Shown here piece by piece: positions 16,745 through 25,619 of a stretch of DNA of 64,000 nt. A program made the position numbers and the translations under genes. Source of the stretch: Winogradskyella vidalii (lineage in GTDB: Bacteria; Bacteroidota; Bacteroidia; Flavobacteriales; Flavobacteriaceae); NCBI RefSeq assembly GCF_013403955.1, contig NZ_JABFDG010000001.1:930001-994000 (forward strand). The letters are read 5' to 3'. Numbering within the stretch: the stretch's first letter is position 1; each line of letters opens with the position of its first letter. The notes beneath the pieces are model-generated. The model saw only the letters and a program-made list of their open reading frames with translations, did no database searches and was not told the origin of the DNA.

Positions 16745-18040
16745 TTAATTGTTGTAGCTCACTTTCCAGATGGTATTACCAGAATCATCGTTTACGAGTA
16801 AGTCTCCCGATGGCGTTACGGCAACACAAACAGGTCTTCCATACACATCAGTTTCACTGTCTTCAGCAATGAAGCCGGTAAGAAAATCTTCAGGCTCTCC
16901 TGTGGGTTCACCATTTTCAAAAGGGATATAAACCACTCGATAGCCCGAAAGCACAGAGCGATTCCACGATCCGTGTTGACCAACAAAAATGCCATTTTTA
17001 TATTTAGCAGGAAAATTCCCTTCATCATAAAATGTCAGTCCTAAGGATGCGGTATGAGGTCCTACAGAAACATCTGGAACAATTGTTTTTTCTACAAGTT
17101 CTGGAGCTTCGCCTGCTAAACGTGGGTCTTCAATTGAACCAAAATAGGCATATGGCCAGCCATAAAATCCGCCTTTTTTTACACTAGTAACATAATCTGG
17201 TACTAAGTTATCTCCAATTTTATCACGTTCGTTAACCGCTGTCCAAAGTTCACCGTTTACCGGGTTCCAGTCCATACCAACAGGATTTCTAAGGCCACTA
17301 GCATAAATAATTTCATTCTCTCCATTTATATCTACTTCTAAAATATTAGCGCGGCGTTCTTCTTCTTCCAAGCCATATTCACCAACATTACTAGCAGAAC
17401 CTACAGAAATATAAATTTTATCCTGGGCCTCGTTGGTGATGATATTTCGAGTCCAATGATTATTATAACCACCCGCAGGTAAATCAACTATTTTTTCACC
17501 TTTGGAGGCATCTAAAGCAGTTTGCCCAACTTCATAAGGGTATTTGTAAAGCCCATCGGTATTGGCGACAAAAAATGAATCGTCAATAATTAGCATTCCA
17601 AGCGGTTGTTTTAAATCATCGAGGAATGTTTCACGAAGTTCTATATCACCATTGTCATCTTTATCTCGTAATATGGTAATAAGGCCTGCGCTATCTTTTG
17701 TGTTTGCTTCACATACAAAATAGTCACCATTAGGGCCAATGTACGTCCAACGTGGATTTTGGAAACCGTCTGCGAATTTGGTAACGGTAAAACCTTCGGG
17801 CGCTTTAGGCATTTTGCCTTCTGGCCAATCTACAAGAGTATTTTCTTTACGTACAGATTCTGTCGCGTAGGGTTTGGGTAGAATTAATTCGCCTATAGCA
17901 GTTTGTACGGTGTCTGCAGGTTGTTGTGATATTTGCTCTTTTTTGTCATCAGAAACCTTCATTTTTTTTTCTTTTTCCGATTTACATGAAAGCATAGAAA
18001 TCATTAAAGCAATGATTAATAGTGTGTGTTGTGTCTTCAT
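16745..18040 (-). CDS. Sorbosone/glucose dehydrogenase-like beta-propeller lipoprotein
   Basis: A 431-residue lipoprotein (Cys19-type lipobox in MISMLSCKSEKE) with a six-bladed propeller of the soluble glucose / L-sorbosone dehydrogenase family, many members of which use PQQ. Hallmarks are PEGFTVTKFADGFQNPRW, YNNHWTRNI, GLRNPVGMDWNPVNGELW, KGGFYGWPYAYFG and GQHGSWNRS. The last carries the His-Gly-Ser-Trp-Asn-Arg motif shared across this family. It should face the periplasm or cell surface. First gene of the operon with the TonB receptor and hydrolase. PQQ dependence is inferred from the family; no pqq genes are in this window. Confidence 0.85.
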   Translation of the reverse strand: MKTQHTLLIIALMISMLSCKSEKEKKMKVSDDKKEQISQQPADTVQTAIGELILPKPYATESVRKENTLVDWPEGKMPKAPEGFTVTKFADGFQNPRWTYIGPNGDYFVCEANTKDSAGLITILRDKDDNGDIELRETFLDDLKQPLGMLIIDDSFFVANTDGLYKYPYEVGQTALDASKGEKIVDLPAGGYNNHWTRNIITNEAQDKIYISVGSASNVGEYGLEEEERRANILEVDINGENEIIYASGLRNPVGMDWNPVNGELWTAVNERDKIGDNLVPDYVTSVKKGGFYGWPYAYFGSIEDPRLAGEAPELVEKTIVPDVSVGPHTASLGLTFYDEGNFPAKYKNGIFVGQHGSWNRSVLSGYRVVYIPFENGEPTGEPEDFLTGFIAEDSETDVYGRPVCVAVTPSGDLLVNDDSGNTIWKVSYNN

Positions 18041-18380
18041 AATAGTAATTTTTTTGCTTTTTCAAAATTAATATAATCCTTAAAAAACCTTAACTCATAT
18101 AAAAAACGAATGGACTCAAATAAATACTTAATATGCAGTTAATATTGGTGTTAGGAGCGATAATTACAAAAATGATAGCTCGTGTTTTTTGAATATGCGA
18201 TGTGAAGTTTAAATAAGTCTTGAGAGCCTTTTTTTGATTTAATTATTAGTTGTTTTTAGTCATTCAAGATCTTTTTTTAGGTTTTAAGTTGATGTATTTT
18301 AATCTAAATGATTATGTATGGCTCTTATTTTAGGCTTTTTATAACAGTTTATGGTATAATATATGTGTATAATATTAACT
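18041..18380. other. AT-rich divergent spacer, no gene seen
   Basis: This 340-bp spacer lies between the dehydrogenase operon (minus strand) and the M23 gene (plus strand). No plausible ORF, tRNA or terminator is visible. It holds a minus-strand promoter box at 18063-18070; I see no clean TAnnTTTG box for the plus-strand gene. Confidence 0.6.
18063..18070 (-). promoter_or_regulatory. -7 box of the dehydrogenase-TonB-hydrolase operon
   Basis: CAAAATTA on the plus strand reads TAATTTTG on the minus strand, matching TAnnTTTG, 22 bases before the ATG at 18040. No -33 TTG is found at the usual spacing. Confidence 0.45.
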
Positions 18381-19502
18381 ATGAAACCACACTTAAGTCT
18401 ACTCTTCTTTTTTTTGATTTTAGCTTCATGTAAACAAGTACAAAACGTAACTGATGCGATTACTAACCCTTCCGCAAGGACAATTTTTGAACGTGATTTA
18501 AAAGTTGATGATAGCTTATTTCAAAATTATAACGACATCTATTTTAATGCTAAAAACAATAAGCTTCAACTAGAATTACCGTCCGTAGTTCAATCCAATT
18601 CCGATACGGTAGATTTTAATGTTCTAGCTTATACATTAGATTTACAACGAGGAGAACGTTTTAAAGTTGAATCTAACATAGCTGCGGATAGTCTACAATT
18701 AATGATGGATGTATTCGCTGTTGAAAATGATTCTATAGTGTCAGAAAAACCGTTGGTTTCTAATGACCCAGACTCCAATCATTTAGAATTTAACGTGACT
18801 AAAACAGGGCAGTACAAAGTTGTTGTTTTTCCAAACAATAGTCATGTGTCCGACTTTGGATTAACCTTTTTTACGGAGCCAACGTTAGCGTTTCCTGTCA
18901 GTGGTAAAGACAATAGAGCGATTCAAAGTTTTTGGGGAGCTTCTAGAGGCGGTGGCAGTCGTTCGCATGAAGGGATTGATATTTTTGCACCGCGAGGAAC
19001 ACCTGTTGTTGCTGCTACCGATGGTTTTATTTCAAGCACAGGAAATCGAGGATTAGGAGGGAAGCAAGTTTGGCTTCGCGATGGCGTTTTTGGCCAGTCC
19101 TTATACTATGCGCATTTAGATAGTATTGCGGTTTCTGGAGGTAGGCGTGTTAAGCTCGGTGATACTTTGGGCTTTGTTGGTAATACAGGGAATGCCAAAA
19201 CAACGAGCCCGCACTTACATTTTGGAATATACACCAGTACTGGTGCTGTAGATCCTTTACCTTATGTAAAAATGTTGACGCCTATTATTTATGAAGAAAT
19301 AGCTTTAGCTTCAAAAGGTAAAACACAGTTGAGAACAAATGAACTTAGAGTAGGCGCTAATGTTAAAACTCAAAAACTTCAAGACTTAGAGCCTAAAACT
19401 TCACTTAAAATTTTAGGAAAAACGAAACGCTGGTTCCATGTGCAGGTCAATGATACTTTACAAGGTTTTATGCATGAATCTTTGGTAAGTGAAATTCAAT
19501 AG
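18381..19502 (+). CDS. M23 peptidase lipoprotein with C-terminal SH3-like domain
   Basis: A 373-residue lipoprotein (LILASCKQ lipobox) anchored in the envelope. A beta-sandwich region (about residues 60-165) precedes a LytM/M23 domain with zinc ligands in SHEGIDIFAP (His, Asp) and SPHLHFGIY (HxH), plus LYYAHLDSI. A bacterial SH3-like segment ends the protein. It should cut peptidoglycan cross-links or be a regulator of such enzymes; all metal ligands are present, so activity is likely. I chose the ATG at 18381, which starts the signal peptide; the upstream ATG at 18363 adds six residues before it. A second M23 gene lies at 61396. Confidence 0.88.
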   Translation: MKPHLSLLFFFLILASCKQVQNVTDAITNPSARTIFERDLKVDDSLFQNYNDIYFNAKNNKLQLELPSVVQSNSDTVDFNVLAYTLDLQRGERFKVESNIAADSLQLMMDVFAVENDSIVSEKPLVSNDPDSNHLEFNVTKTGQYKVVVFPNNSHVSDFGLTFFTEPTLAFPVSGKDNRAIQSFWGASRGGGSRSHEGIDIFAPRGTPVVAATDGFISSTGNRGLGGKQVWLRDGVFGQSLYYAHLDSIAVSGGRRVKLGDTLGFVGNTGNAKTTSPHLHFGIYTSTGAVDPLPYVKMLTPIIYEEIALASKGKTQLRTNELRVGANVKTQKLQDLEPKTSLKILGKTKRWFHVQVNDTLQGFMHESLVSEIQ

Positions 19503-19572
19503 GTCTTATTTTTAAAATCTGTTGACTTTTTTATTCCGTAATTTGATAATTGTGTTTCAGAAGAGAACTTCC

Positions 19573-20586
19573 TTAAAATTCTTTAACAGTCATTTCATTG
19601 TTGACCATGGCACCAGCAACAGTTCCTGCAGCAACGGCGTGAGAAACGGCACGGAAAGGGCTTGCATTGTCGCCACAAGCAAATACATTTTCTGCCGTAG
19701 TTTTTTGAAACATATCTACTTTTATATGCCCTTGTTCTGTGAATTCACAGCCCAATTGTTCTGGGATGTCAGTATGTTGTTTAAATGCTGGTCTCGCATA
19801 AATGGCTTTAAGTTGAAAGGTGGATTGGTCGGTGAAAACGATGTCTTTTAGATGACCATCTTTGTGATTTAAAGCACTAATTTCTTTTTCAATAATTTGA
19901 ATATTATGCGTCTTAATTTTCTCGGTTTGTTGTGGGGTTAAAGTTGATTTTCCATTGGTAAATATGGTAAGCTTTTTGGTCCAATTGATAATGAGTTGCG
20001 CATAATGAAATGCAATATCACCATTAGCTAGAATGCCTGTTTGCTCATGCTTAACTTCATAGCCATGACAGTATGGGCAATGTATAACTGAAATGCCCCA
20101 ACATTCAGAAAATCCTTTTATGTTTAGCATTATATCCTTTACACCAGTAGCAAAAATGAGTTTTTTTGCTCTAAATTTAGTATTGTTCTGCGTTGTTATT
20201 TCAAATCCTTCAGGTGTTTTCTGAGCACTTGTAGCAAATCCATTATGGAATTTAACTGTAGCGTATTGCTCTACTTGTAATTTGGCACTTGTGGCAATTT
20301 CGTTTGGTGTTTTACCATCTTGTGTTATAAAATTATGGGAATGCGGTGTCTGACTATTGCAGGGTTTGCCGCTATCTATTATTAATACTTCTCTTAAAGC
20401 TCTACCTAGAGTCATTCCTGCTGAAAGCCCTGAATAGCTTCCTCCAATTATAATTATTTCAAATGTGTTTTTAGCTGTCATAGGGTCTAATTTTGAAAAT
20501 TTAAGTAAAGGAAAAGGCAATGCTAATGCCGTCAATGTAAAACTGCTTTGTTTAATAAATGTTCGCCGTGTTAATTTGCTTTTCAT
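19573..20586 (-). CDS. Thioredoxin reductase-like FAD oxidoreductase with Tat-like leader
   Basis: A 337-residue flavoprotein of the thioredoxin-reductase fold: FAD-binding IIIIGGSYSGLSAG, the CxxC of HCPYCHGYE, and C-terminal FACGDNASPFRAVSHAVAAG. The NADPH domain is degenerate (GILANGDIAFHYA instead of GxGxxA). The N-terminus TRRTFIKQ followed by a hydrophobic stretch looks like a twin-arginine export signal, which is unusual for this family. Met36 (20481) directly before the FAD domain is an alternative start giving a cytoplasmic enzyme. Last gene of the zinc operon, 6 bases after folE. Its electron acceptor is unknown; repair of oxidised cysteines in zinc sites is one possibility. Confidence 0.8.
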   Translation of the reverse strand: MKSKLTRRTFIKQSSFTLTALALPFPLLKFSKLDPMTAKNTFEIIIIGGSYSGLSAGMTLGRALREVLIIDSGKPCNSQTPHSHNFITQDGKTPNEIATSAKLQVEQYATVKFHNGFATSAQKTPEGFEITTQNNTKFRAKKLIFATGVKDIMLNIKGFSECWGISVIHCPYCHGYEVKHEQTGILANGDIAFHYAQLIINWTKKLTIFTNGKSTLTPQQTEKIKTHNIQIIEKEISALNHKDGHLKDIVFTDQSTFQLKAIYARPAFKQHTDIPEQLGCEFTEQGHIKVDMFQKTTAENVFACGDNASPFRAVSHAVAAGTVAGAMVNNEMTVKEF

Positions 20587-20592
20587 TTTTAT

Positions 20593-21258
20593 TTATTGAG
20601 CGATTATGCTTAAAAATTCATTTCGAATTTCGGGTTCTGAAAAGCGGCCACCATACTCATAAGTTGTCGTGAAACTACTTTGGTCTTTTATGCCTCTTGA
20701 AGAAACGCAAAGGTGTTTGGCTGTTACAGAAACAATAACATCTTTAGTGTCTAATGCTTCTTGTAAATCATTTAAAACTTGAAGCACTAAACGTTCCTGT
20801 ACCTGTGGTCGTCGTGCATAATAATCTACTAAACGATTAATTTTAGATAACCCAATAACTTTATCTTTAGGGATATATGCTACATTGGCATGTCCTACAA
20901 TGGGAAGAAAATGATGTTCGCAAGCAGAATCGATGGTGATATTCTGCTCCACCAACATTTTTTTGTAGCCATATTTATTTTCAAAGGTGGAAAGTTTAGG
21001 TTTATTCTCAGGATTCAACCCGTAAAAGAGTTCCTTTACATACATTTTTGCTACGCGATATGGTGTGCCCGATAAGCTATCATCTGTTAAATCTAATCCC
21101 ATTTCATGCATTATCATTTTGAAATGATGTTGAATGTTCATTATTTTTTCCTCATCAGATTTTTCAAAGGCATCTGCGCGTAATGGTGTTTTTATACTTG
21201 AAGAAAAATGATGGTCGCCTTCTATTTCAATTTGATTTTTAGTTAAATGCTTTTCCAT
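20593..21258 (-). CDS. folE: GTP cyclohydrolase I (zinc-type, GCYH-IA)
   Basis: A 221-residue FolE converting GTP to 7,8-dihydroneopterin triphosphate for folate or pterin synthesis. The zinc ligands are intact: Cys113 and His116 in ACEHHFLP, and Cys184 in HLCVSSRG, with the same spacing (3 and 71) as E. coli Cys110/His113/Cys181. GTP-site residues in GLSKINRLV and RPQVQERL are present. I start at 21258 (MEKHLTK...); the ATG at 21306 adds a non-homologous stretch overlapping merC. It sits inside a zinc-regulated operon beside a COG0523 chaperone, so it may be the starvation-time copy of folE. Whether another folE exists in the genome cannot be seen here. Confidence 0.92.
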   Translation of the reverse strand: MEKHLTKNQIEIEGDHHFSSSIKTPLRADAFEKSDEEKIMNIQHHFKMIMHEMGLDLTDDSLSGTPYRVAKMYVKELFYGLNPENKPKLSTFENKYGYKKMLVEQNITIDSACEHHFLPIVGHANVAYIPKDKVIGLSKINRLVDYYARRPQVQERLVLQVLNDLQEALDTKDVIVSVTAKHLCVSSRGIKDQSSFTTTYEYGGRFSEPEIRNEFLSIIAQ

Positions 21259-21268
21259 AATTTCTTTA

Positions 21269-21619
21269 TTATTTGTTGCAATACCGCATATTATATAAAT
21301 GCCCAAGAATAATTAAACCTGAAAAAAGAAACATCGTGTATGCAAAAACTTCGGCTTGGTTTTCTAATAGCATGGACATAAAAAAGCCTATAAAAGCAAG
21401 CCATAAAAAGATGCTAATAGGTTTTAAAAAACGACCGTTGGTGGCTTTATATATGGAAACAAAAGCAATGGCAATAAATAAGTAAGCTATAATAGGATTG
21501 CTTATAAATCCCATACCTAAGCTGAGTAATGCAGGCACAGCCAAACAATGTATAATGCATAAAATAGCACTAATTGCTCCTAATTTATCTGCCCAATATA
21601 TTTTTTTTGTTTGAATCAT
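21269..21619 (-). CDS. MerC-family membrane protein
   Basis: A 116-residue, four-helix inner-membrane protein. The MerC signature is in helix 1: Cys21-Ile-Ile-His-Cys25, within GAISAILCIIHCLAVPALLSL. MerC proteins of mercury operons carry metal ions across the inner membrane. No merR, merA or merP is present here. In Bacteroidota, MerC-like genes are often beside Fur-family and COG0523 genes, so a zinc role is more likely than mercury resistance; that is inference. It lies 45 bases after the GTPase gene and 10 bases before folE. Confidence 0.82.
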   Translation of the reverse strand: MIQTKKIYWADKLGAISAILCIIHCLAVPALLSLGMGFISNPIIAYLFIAIAFVSIYKATNGRFLKPISIFLWLAFIGFFMSMLLENQAEVFAYTMFLFSGLIILGHLYNMRYCNK

Positions 21620-21664
21620 TTTGTTTGTAATTTTTTATTCTAAGTGTTTTAATTTTAACTATCC

Positions 21665-22891
21665 TTAAACTCCTAAAGGATAGGCTCTTTCTATAGGCCA
21701 ATTATCTTGAAATCCTTTTTCCCAATCTATAGACTCAAGTTCTGCTGCAGTTAGTAGGCAACTTTCTAATTGTTTTCTAATTAATGATTCGTCTAAATCT
21801 TGACCAATAAAGACAATTTCATTTTTTCTATCTCCAAATACGCTGTGCCAATCAGCTTCAATAATTTGTTGGTTTTCAAGAAATGGAATTTGCTCTATCC
21901 GCTCTTGAAATGTCATGCTGCTCCACCAAACGCCTGCACTGTCTGCTCTAAGCGATCCACCAGCTTGTCCCCAAACCAATGCTTGGTCTGGTCTAGAGGC
22001 TATCCAAAACAATCCTTTACTTCGTAATATGTTTTGAGGAAATTGGTGCTGCGCATACTTCCAAAAACGCTCTGGATGAAAGGGTCTTTTGGTTTTAAAA
22101 ACAAATGAGCCAATACCGTATTCTTCCGTTTCTGGTGTGTGTGCGTCTTTAGTGAGTTCTTCAATCCAACCAGCACTTTCTTCGGCGTCTTCAAAATTGA
22201 AGAGTTTGGTATTTAAAATTTCACTTGGATTCACTTTACTGAAAGAAGATTCTATAATTTTAGCAGTAGGATTTAACTTCTGAATCGTAGCTTTTAAAAT
22301 GCCTAAATGTTCTTTTGAAACTAAATCGGTCTTGTTAAGTATAATGACGTTACAAAACTCAATTTGATCGGTCAATAAATTTACAATGGTTCTAAAATCA
22401 TTATCTATATCTGTAAGTTCGCGATCTACTAAACGTTCTGGACTTCCGAAATCCTTAAAGAAATTAAAGGCGTCTACTACAGTAACCATCGTGTCTACAT
22501 AGCTAAATCTAGATAAATCTATATTGTTTTCTTCATCAATAAACGAGAAGGTTTGTGCCACAGGAACGGGTTCGCTGATACCTGTACTTTCAATGAGTAA
22601 ATAATCGAAACGGTTTTCTTTGGCTAGTCGTTCTACCTCAATCATTAAATCTTCTCTAAGTGTGCAACAGATACAACCATTACTCATTTCTACGAGCGTT
22701 TCTTCGGTTCTAGATAAGGTGTTCTCGCTTTTTACCAAATTGGCGTCAACATTAACTTCGCTCATGTCATTGACAATAACGGCAACTTTTAGGCCTTCTT
22801 TATTGTGTAAAATATGATTTAATAATGTGGTTTTGCCAGCGCCTAAAAAGCCGCTCAATACCGTTACAGGTAGCTTCTCTATATTATTCAT
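21665..22891 (-). CDS. zigA: COG0523 zinc-associated GTPase (ZigA/YciC type)
   Basis: A 408-residue G3E-family P-loop GTPase, a candidate zinc metallochaperone. P-loop [15 protein letters not shown], metal-binding CxCC at residues 73-76 ([11 protein letters not shown]), [12 protein letters not shown], and NKTD for guanine recognition are all visible. The C-terminal CobW_C domain has [10 protein letters not shown] and GLFWIASRP, as in Zur-regulated ZigA/ZagA/YciC proteins. VMSEVN-type 'NDMSEVNVD' is also characteristic of that subgroup. It overlaps the upstream permease gene by 8 bases, so it is in the same message. The neighbouring zinc-type FolE is a plausible client. Confidence 0.9.
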   Translation of the reverse strand: MNNIEKLPVTVLSGFLGAGKTTLLNHILHNKEGLKVAVIVNDMSEVNVDANLVKSENTLSRTEETLVEMSNGCICCTLREDLMIEVERLAKENRFDYLLIESTGISEPVPVAQTFSFIDEENNIDLSRFSYVDTMVTVVDAFNFFKDFGSPERLVDRELTDIDNDFRTIVNLLTDQIEFCNVIILNKTDLVSKEHLGILKATIQKLNPTAKIIESSFSKVNPSEILNTKLFNFEDAEESAGWIEELTKDAHTPETEEYGIGSFVFKTKRPFHPERFWKYAQHQFPQNILRSKGLFWIASRPDQALVWGQAGGSLRADSAGVWWSSMTFQERIEQIPFLENQQIIEADWHSVFGDRKNEIVFIGQDLDESLIRKQLESCLLTAAELESIDWEKGFQDNWPIERAYPLGV

Positions 22892-24203
22892 TATTTGAAA
22901 GTGTTGCGTTGTATTCCAAGTATTTTTCTTTATCGACTTCTATAGTATTCCAGACATCAAAAACCAAGATTTTATTACGCTTATCTACGCTTTTTTGAAT
23001 GGTATTACGATAGGTTTCGTAATCATTATAATGTGTGTTGGTGAGTTGATTTAGTTTATTTTGAAAATAGGTTATAGGGTTGAACCAGTAGGTTTTTGAA
23101 ATCAATTTATTTTTTAATTTGTTTTCTTCCTCAATATTTTGGGTTGCATTTTTCATTTCAACATTAATCAAAGCATCTGAAGAAAGACCTCTTATTCCGC
23201 TAACCCTAATATTTTCTTTAGCAACTTTGGTGTCTTTCAAATTGGGATATAATTCAAAAAGTTGTGCGTCAATTTGGTCAATCGACTGTGCATTTATCTC
23301 ACTCTTAGTATCTCTACTCACATCAATAAGATCCACCATTAAATTGGTTGGTTTTTCAATTGTAATCCATTGTTGTACCGTCGCAGGAATTATAAATGCA
23401 AAGAGTAACCATATGCCAATCATTTGCAAGGTGTTGGAAACGGTATTTTTACCGTATTTAAGAATTAGAAAGTAAATAACAATCCAAAAGAAAAGGTATA
23501 GCGTAATCCAAAGAAAGATATTTCCGAATATGTTGGCTGAGTCAAAAACATTGGTAAGCATAGCACCATAAAGCATTAACCCAAATAAAACCAATAAAAG
23601 AAGTATAGCGTAAAACGCAGTTCTCGATACAATCCACCAATTCTTTGCACCTGTTTGTACAAATACCAGTGGTAAAAAACCGTGTTCTGCTTCTTGACCT
23701 TTAATATTGTAAAGCAAGACGAGTAATAAAAGTGGTAATAGAAATAAAATAACGAATGAAAAATCTAAAGTACCAGATTGGATACGTTCAGGGTTAGCAA
23801 TTTCCTTCGTCATATCGGCATCATAAGGGCTGCTTGAGGTGCCGATAACTTTATAAAACCCGTATTGTTCGGTTTGTCCAATATTATAAACAATAGCTGG
23901 CGATGGTTTTTTTAAATGATACGTTGGTGTATGCCAAAGCGCCCAAAACGTTGATGTAACATCAATCCAAGGTCTATTTTCTGGCCCTTTTTGATTATTC
24001 TCAAAATAAGAAATCGTAGTTTCTATTTTGGTTTTCGCTTCATTATTTATCCTTTCAATTTCTGCATTTTGTTTTTCATACAAATCAGCACCATTGTGTA
24101 AGCCATAGAGGCTTGCAATTATAAAAAGTAATACGGCTACAATTTTAAAAGGGCTACCTGTAAAATGTTTCCATTCGTATAAAAATATTGTTAAACTTCT
24201 CAT
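22884..24203 (-). CDS. DUF3526-type ABC-2 permease, second subunit
   Basis: A 439-residue membrane protein: one N-terminal helix, a periplasmic loop of about 120 residues (about 35-160), then five or six helices with a second large loop (about 285-415). This is the ABC-2/NosY layout with the DUF3526 pattern. It overlaps the previous permease gene by 4 bases and zigA by 8, indicating translational coupling. Paired with the permease at 24200-25609 and the ATPase at 25620-26321, it should form one ABC complex. Substrate unknown; the operon suggests a zinc-related role. TM counts are read by eye. Confidence 0.8.
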   Translation of the reverse strand: MRSLTIFLYEWKHFTGSPFKIVAVLLFIIASLYGLHNGADLYEKQNAEIERINNEAKTKIETTISYFENNQKGPENRPWIDVTSTFWALWHTPTYHLKKPSPAIVYNIGQTEQYGFYKVIGTSSSPYDADMTKEIANPERIQSGTLDFSFVILFLLPLLLLVLLYNIKGQEAEHGFLPLVFVQTGAKNWWIVSRTAFYAILLLLVLFGLMLYGAMLTNVFDSANIFGNIFLWITLYLFFWIVIYFLILKYGKNTVSNTLQMIGIWLLFAFIIPATVQQWITIEKPTNLMVDLIDVSRDTKSEINAQSIDQIDAQLFELYPNLKDTKVAKENIRVSGIRGLSSDALINVEMKNATQNIEEENKLKNKLISKTYWFNPITYFQNKLNQLTNTHYNDYETYRNTIQKSVDKRNKILVFDVWNTIEVDKEKYLEYNATLSNNE

Positions 24204-25609
24204 ACCATTTTTAGTTTTTTAGTTCCAAGAACAATAAGTGCTACGACTAAAATTGTCCATAAAAACAATAAGACAACATCTAGTATATAATTGGAAATGA
24301 CTGCTGAAATTTCAGTTGGTTTATAATCAAAATCAGGAACCGATTTAAAAAAAGCATTGTCTATTTTCCAGCCCCAATCACCAGTTTTTGAACCACCATA
24401 GATTTGCTTGTCATTTAGCATTTTAATGAAGACTCTTCGGTAATTTTCTACTTGTAATAAAAATTCTTGATGGTGTAAATTGTCGCTAGCCATAAATCCC
24501 ATACTTGTGTTTTGTAGTGAAATAAAAGGATTAACAATACCACCTAATTGAAAACTTTGTTTCTGTTTTTTTAGTACTGAGCGGTTGTTGCCAAAATGCT
24601 TGTCCCATACGCTATTACCATAATCTTCATCAGCTTGCATTCGCATACCATCAAAGTTTATAGGAAGTTGCGATACGCTATCTACACCGTATTCTTTAAG
24701 TACTTTTTCTTTTAACGCTAAACTTCTTTTATCTGTAGGATTGTGACCATCTAGACCTTTTGAGCGGTCTTCTTTCATGGCGGTTTGAAATTCATTTCGA
24801 CTAGGAAGTTTATGCCATTTCTCAACAGAACTCATTAAAATATTTGGTAGAAATATGGTCCAGATAATCCAAATACCTAACATAGAAGTCAGCGCAAGTG
24901 TTGCATTTTGCCATCGTGAAGAGAAAAACACCGTAAGACCACTAATAATAAAATAGTATAGGCAATAGGATATAAAGAATAATCCTGTTCTCGCTAAAAT
25001 ATCGGTAGTTAAACTTTGAACATTTAGTATCCCATAAACGAAAAGTATAAAAATTAATAATAGCACACCATACAACCATACGGCAAGTGTTTTGGATAAA
25101 ATAATTTGTAAAGGTTTGGCACCTTGAAGCACCAATAATTTAAGGCGTCCACTTTGTTTTTCATTACTAACGGTATTGAATGCTAAAAAAACTAATAATA
25201 AAGGAACAATATATTGTAATAAGAGGGATGGTTTTAATTTTCCAAATCGAGATACGGCTTGCATTTGGGAAGCTTCTGAATGCACGATTTCATTTTGTAC
25301 ATGGCCTTCAACGCGAAGTACATTTCCTGTAACACTGTTAACCCCTTCATCGAGATTGCTTAATAAATTGGTAGGTTTAAAAATGAAAGTGCCATAATGT
25401 GCTGCACTATGTGGATTCATTTCATCAATGCTTACCCATTGTTGACGTACATGGTTTTTGGCATTTTGATGCGTTTGCTCTTGTTTTTGGGTTTGGTAAT
25501 TCCCCAGAAAAATAGAGAGTAACATAATGGCAATAAAGGCAATGCTTATCCCTAAAAAGATGCGACTACGAACTAAGAATTGCCATTCGTTTTTTATAAT
25601 TTGAAACAT
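24200..25609 (-). CDS. DUF3526-type ABC-2 permease, first subunit
   Basis: A 469-residue inner-membrane ABC-2 permease. After helix 1 comes a periplasmic domain of about 110 residues with the family's MNPHSAAHYGTF motif, then VSNEKQSGRLKLLVLQGAKP, the typical coupling segment of NosY-like permeases, and further helices. Such permeases resemble NosY, which works with NosF and NosD in copper-site maturation. The stop overlaps the next permease's start by 4 bases and its ATG is 10 bases after the ATPase gene. Its direction of transport and substrate are not known. Confidence 0.82.
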   Translation of the reverse strand: MFQIIKNEWQFLVRSRIFLGISIAFIAIMLLSIFLGNYQTQKQEQTHQNAKNHVRQQWVSIDEMNPHSAAHYGTFIFKPTNLLSNLDEGVNSVTGNVLRVEGHVQNEIVHSEASQMQAVSRFGKLKPSLLLQYIVPLLLVFLAFNTVSNEKQSGRLKLLVLQGAKPLQIILSKTLAVWLYGVLLLIFILFVYGILNVQSLTTDILARTGLFFISYCLYYFIISGLTVFFSSRWQNATLALTSMLGIWIIWTIFLPNILMSSVEKWHKLPSRNEFQTAMKEDRSKGLDGHNPTDKRSLALKEKVLKEYGVDSVSQLPINFDGMRMQADEDYGNSVWDKHFGNNRSVLKKQKQSFQLGGIVNPFISLQNTSMGFMASDNLHHQEFLLQVENYRRVFIKMLNDKQIYGGSKTGDWGWKIDNAFFKSVPDFDYKPTEISAVISNYILDVVLLFLWTILVVALIVLGTKKLKMV

Positions 25610-25619
25610 ACGATTGGAA

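Noticed and set aside
21269..21619. MerC-like gene as a mercury-resistance locus
   Set aside because: No merR, merA, merT or merP nearby, and all neighbours point to zinc.
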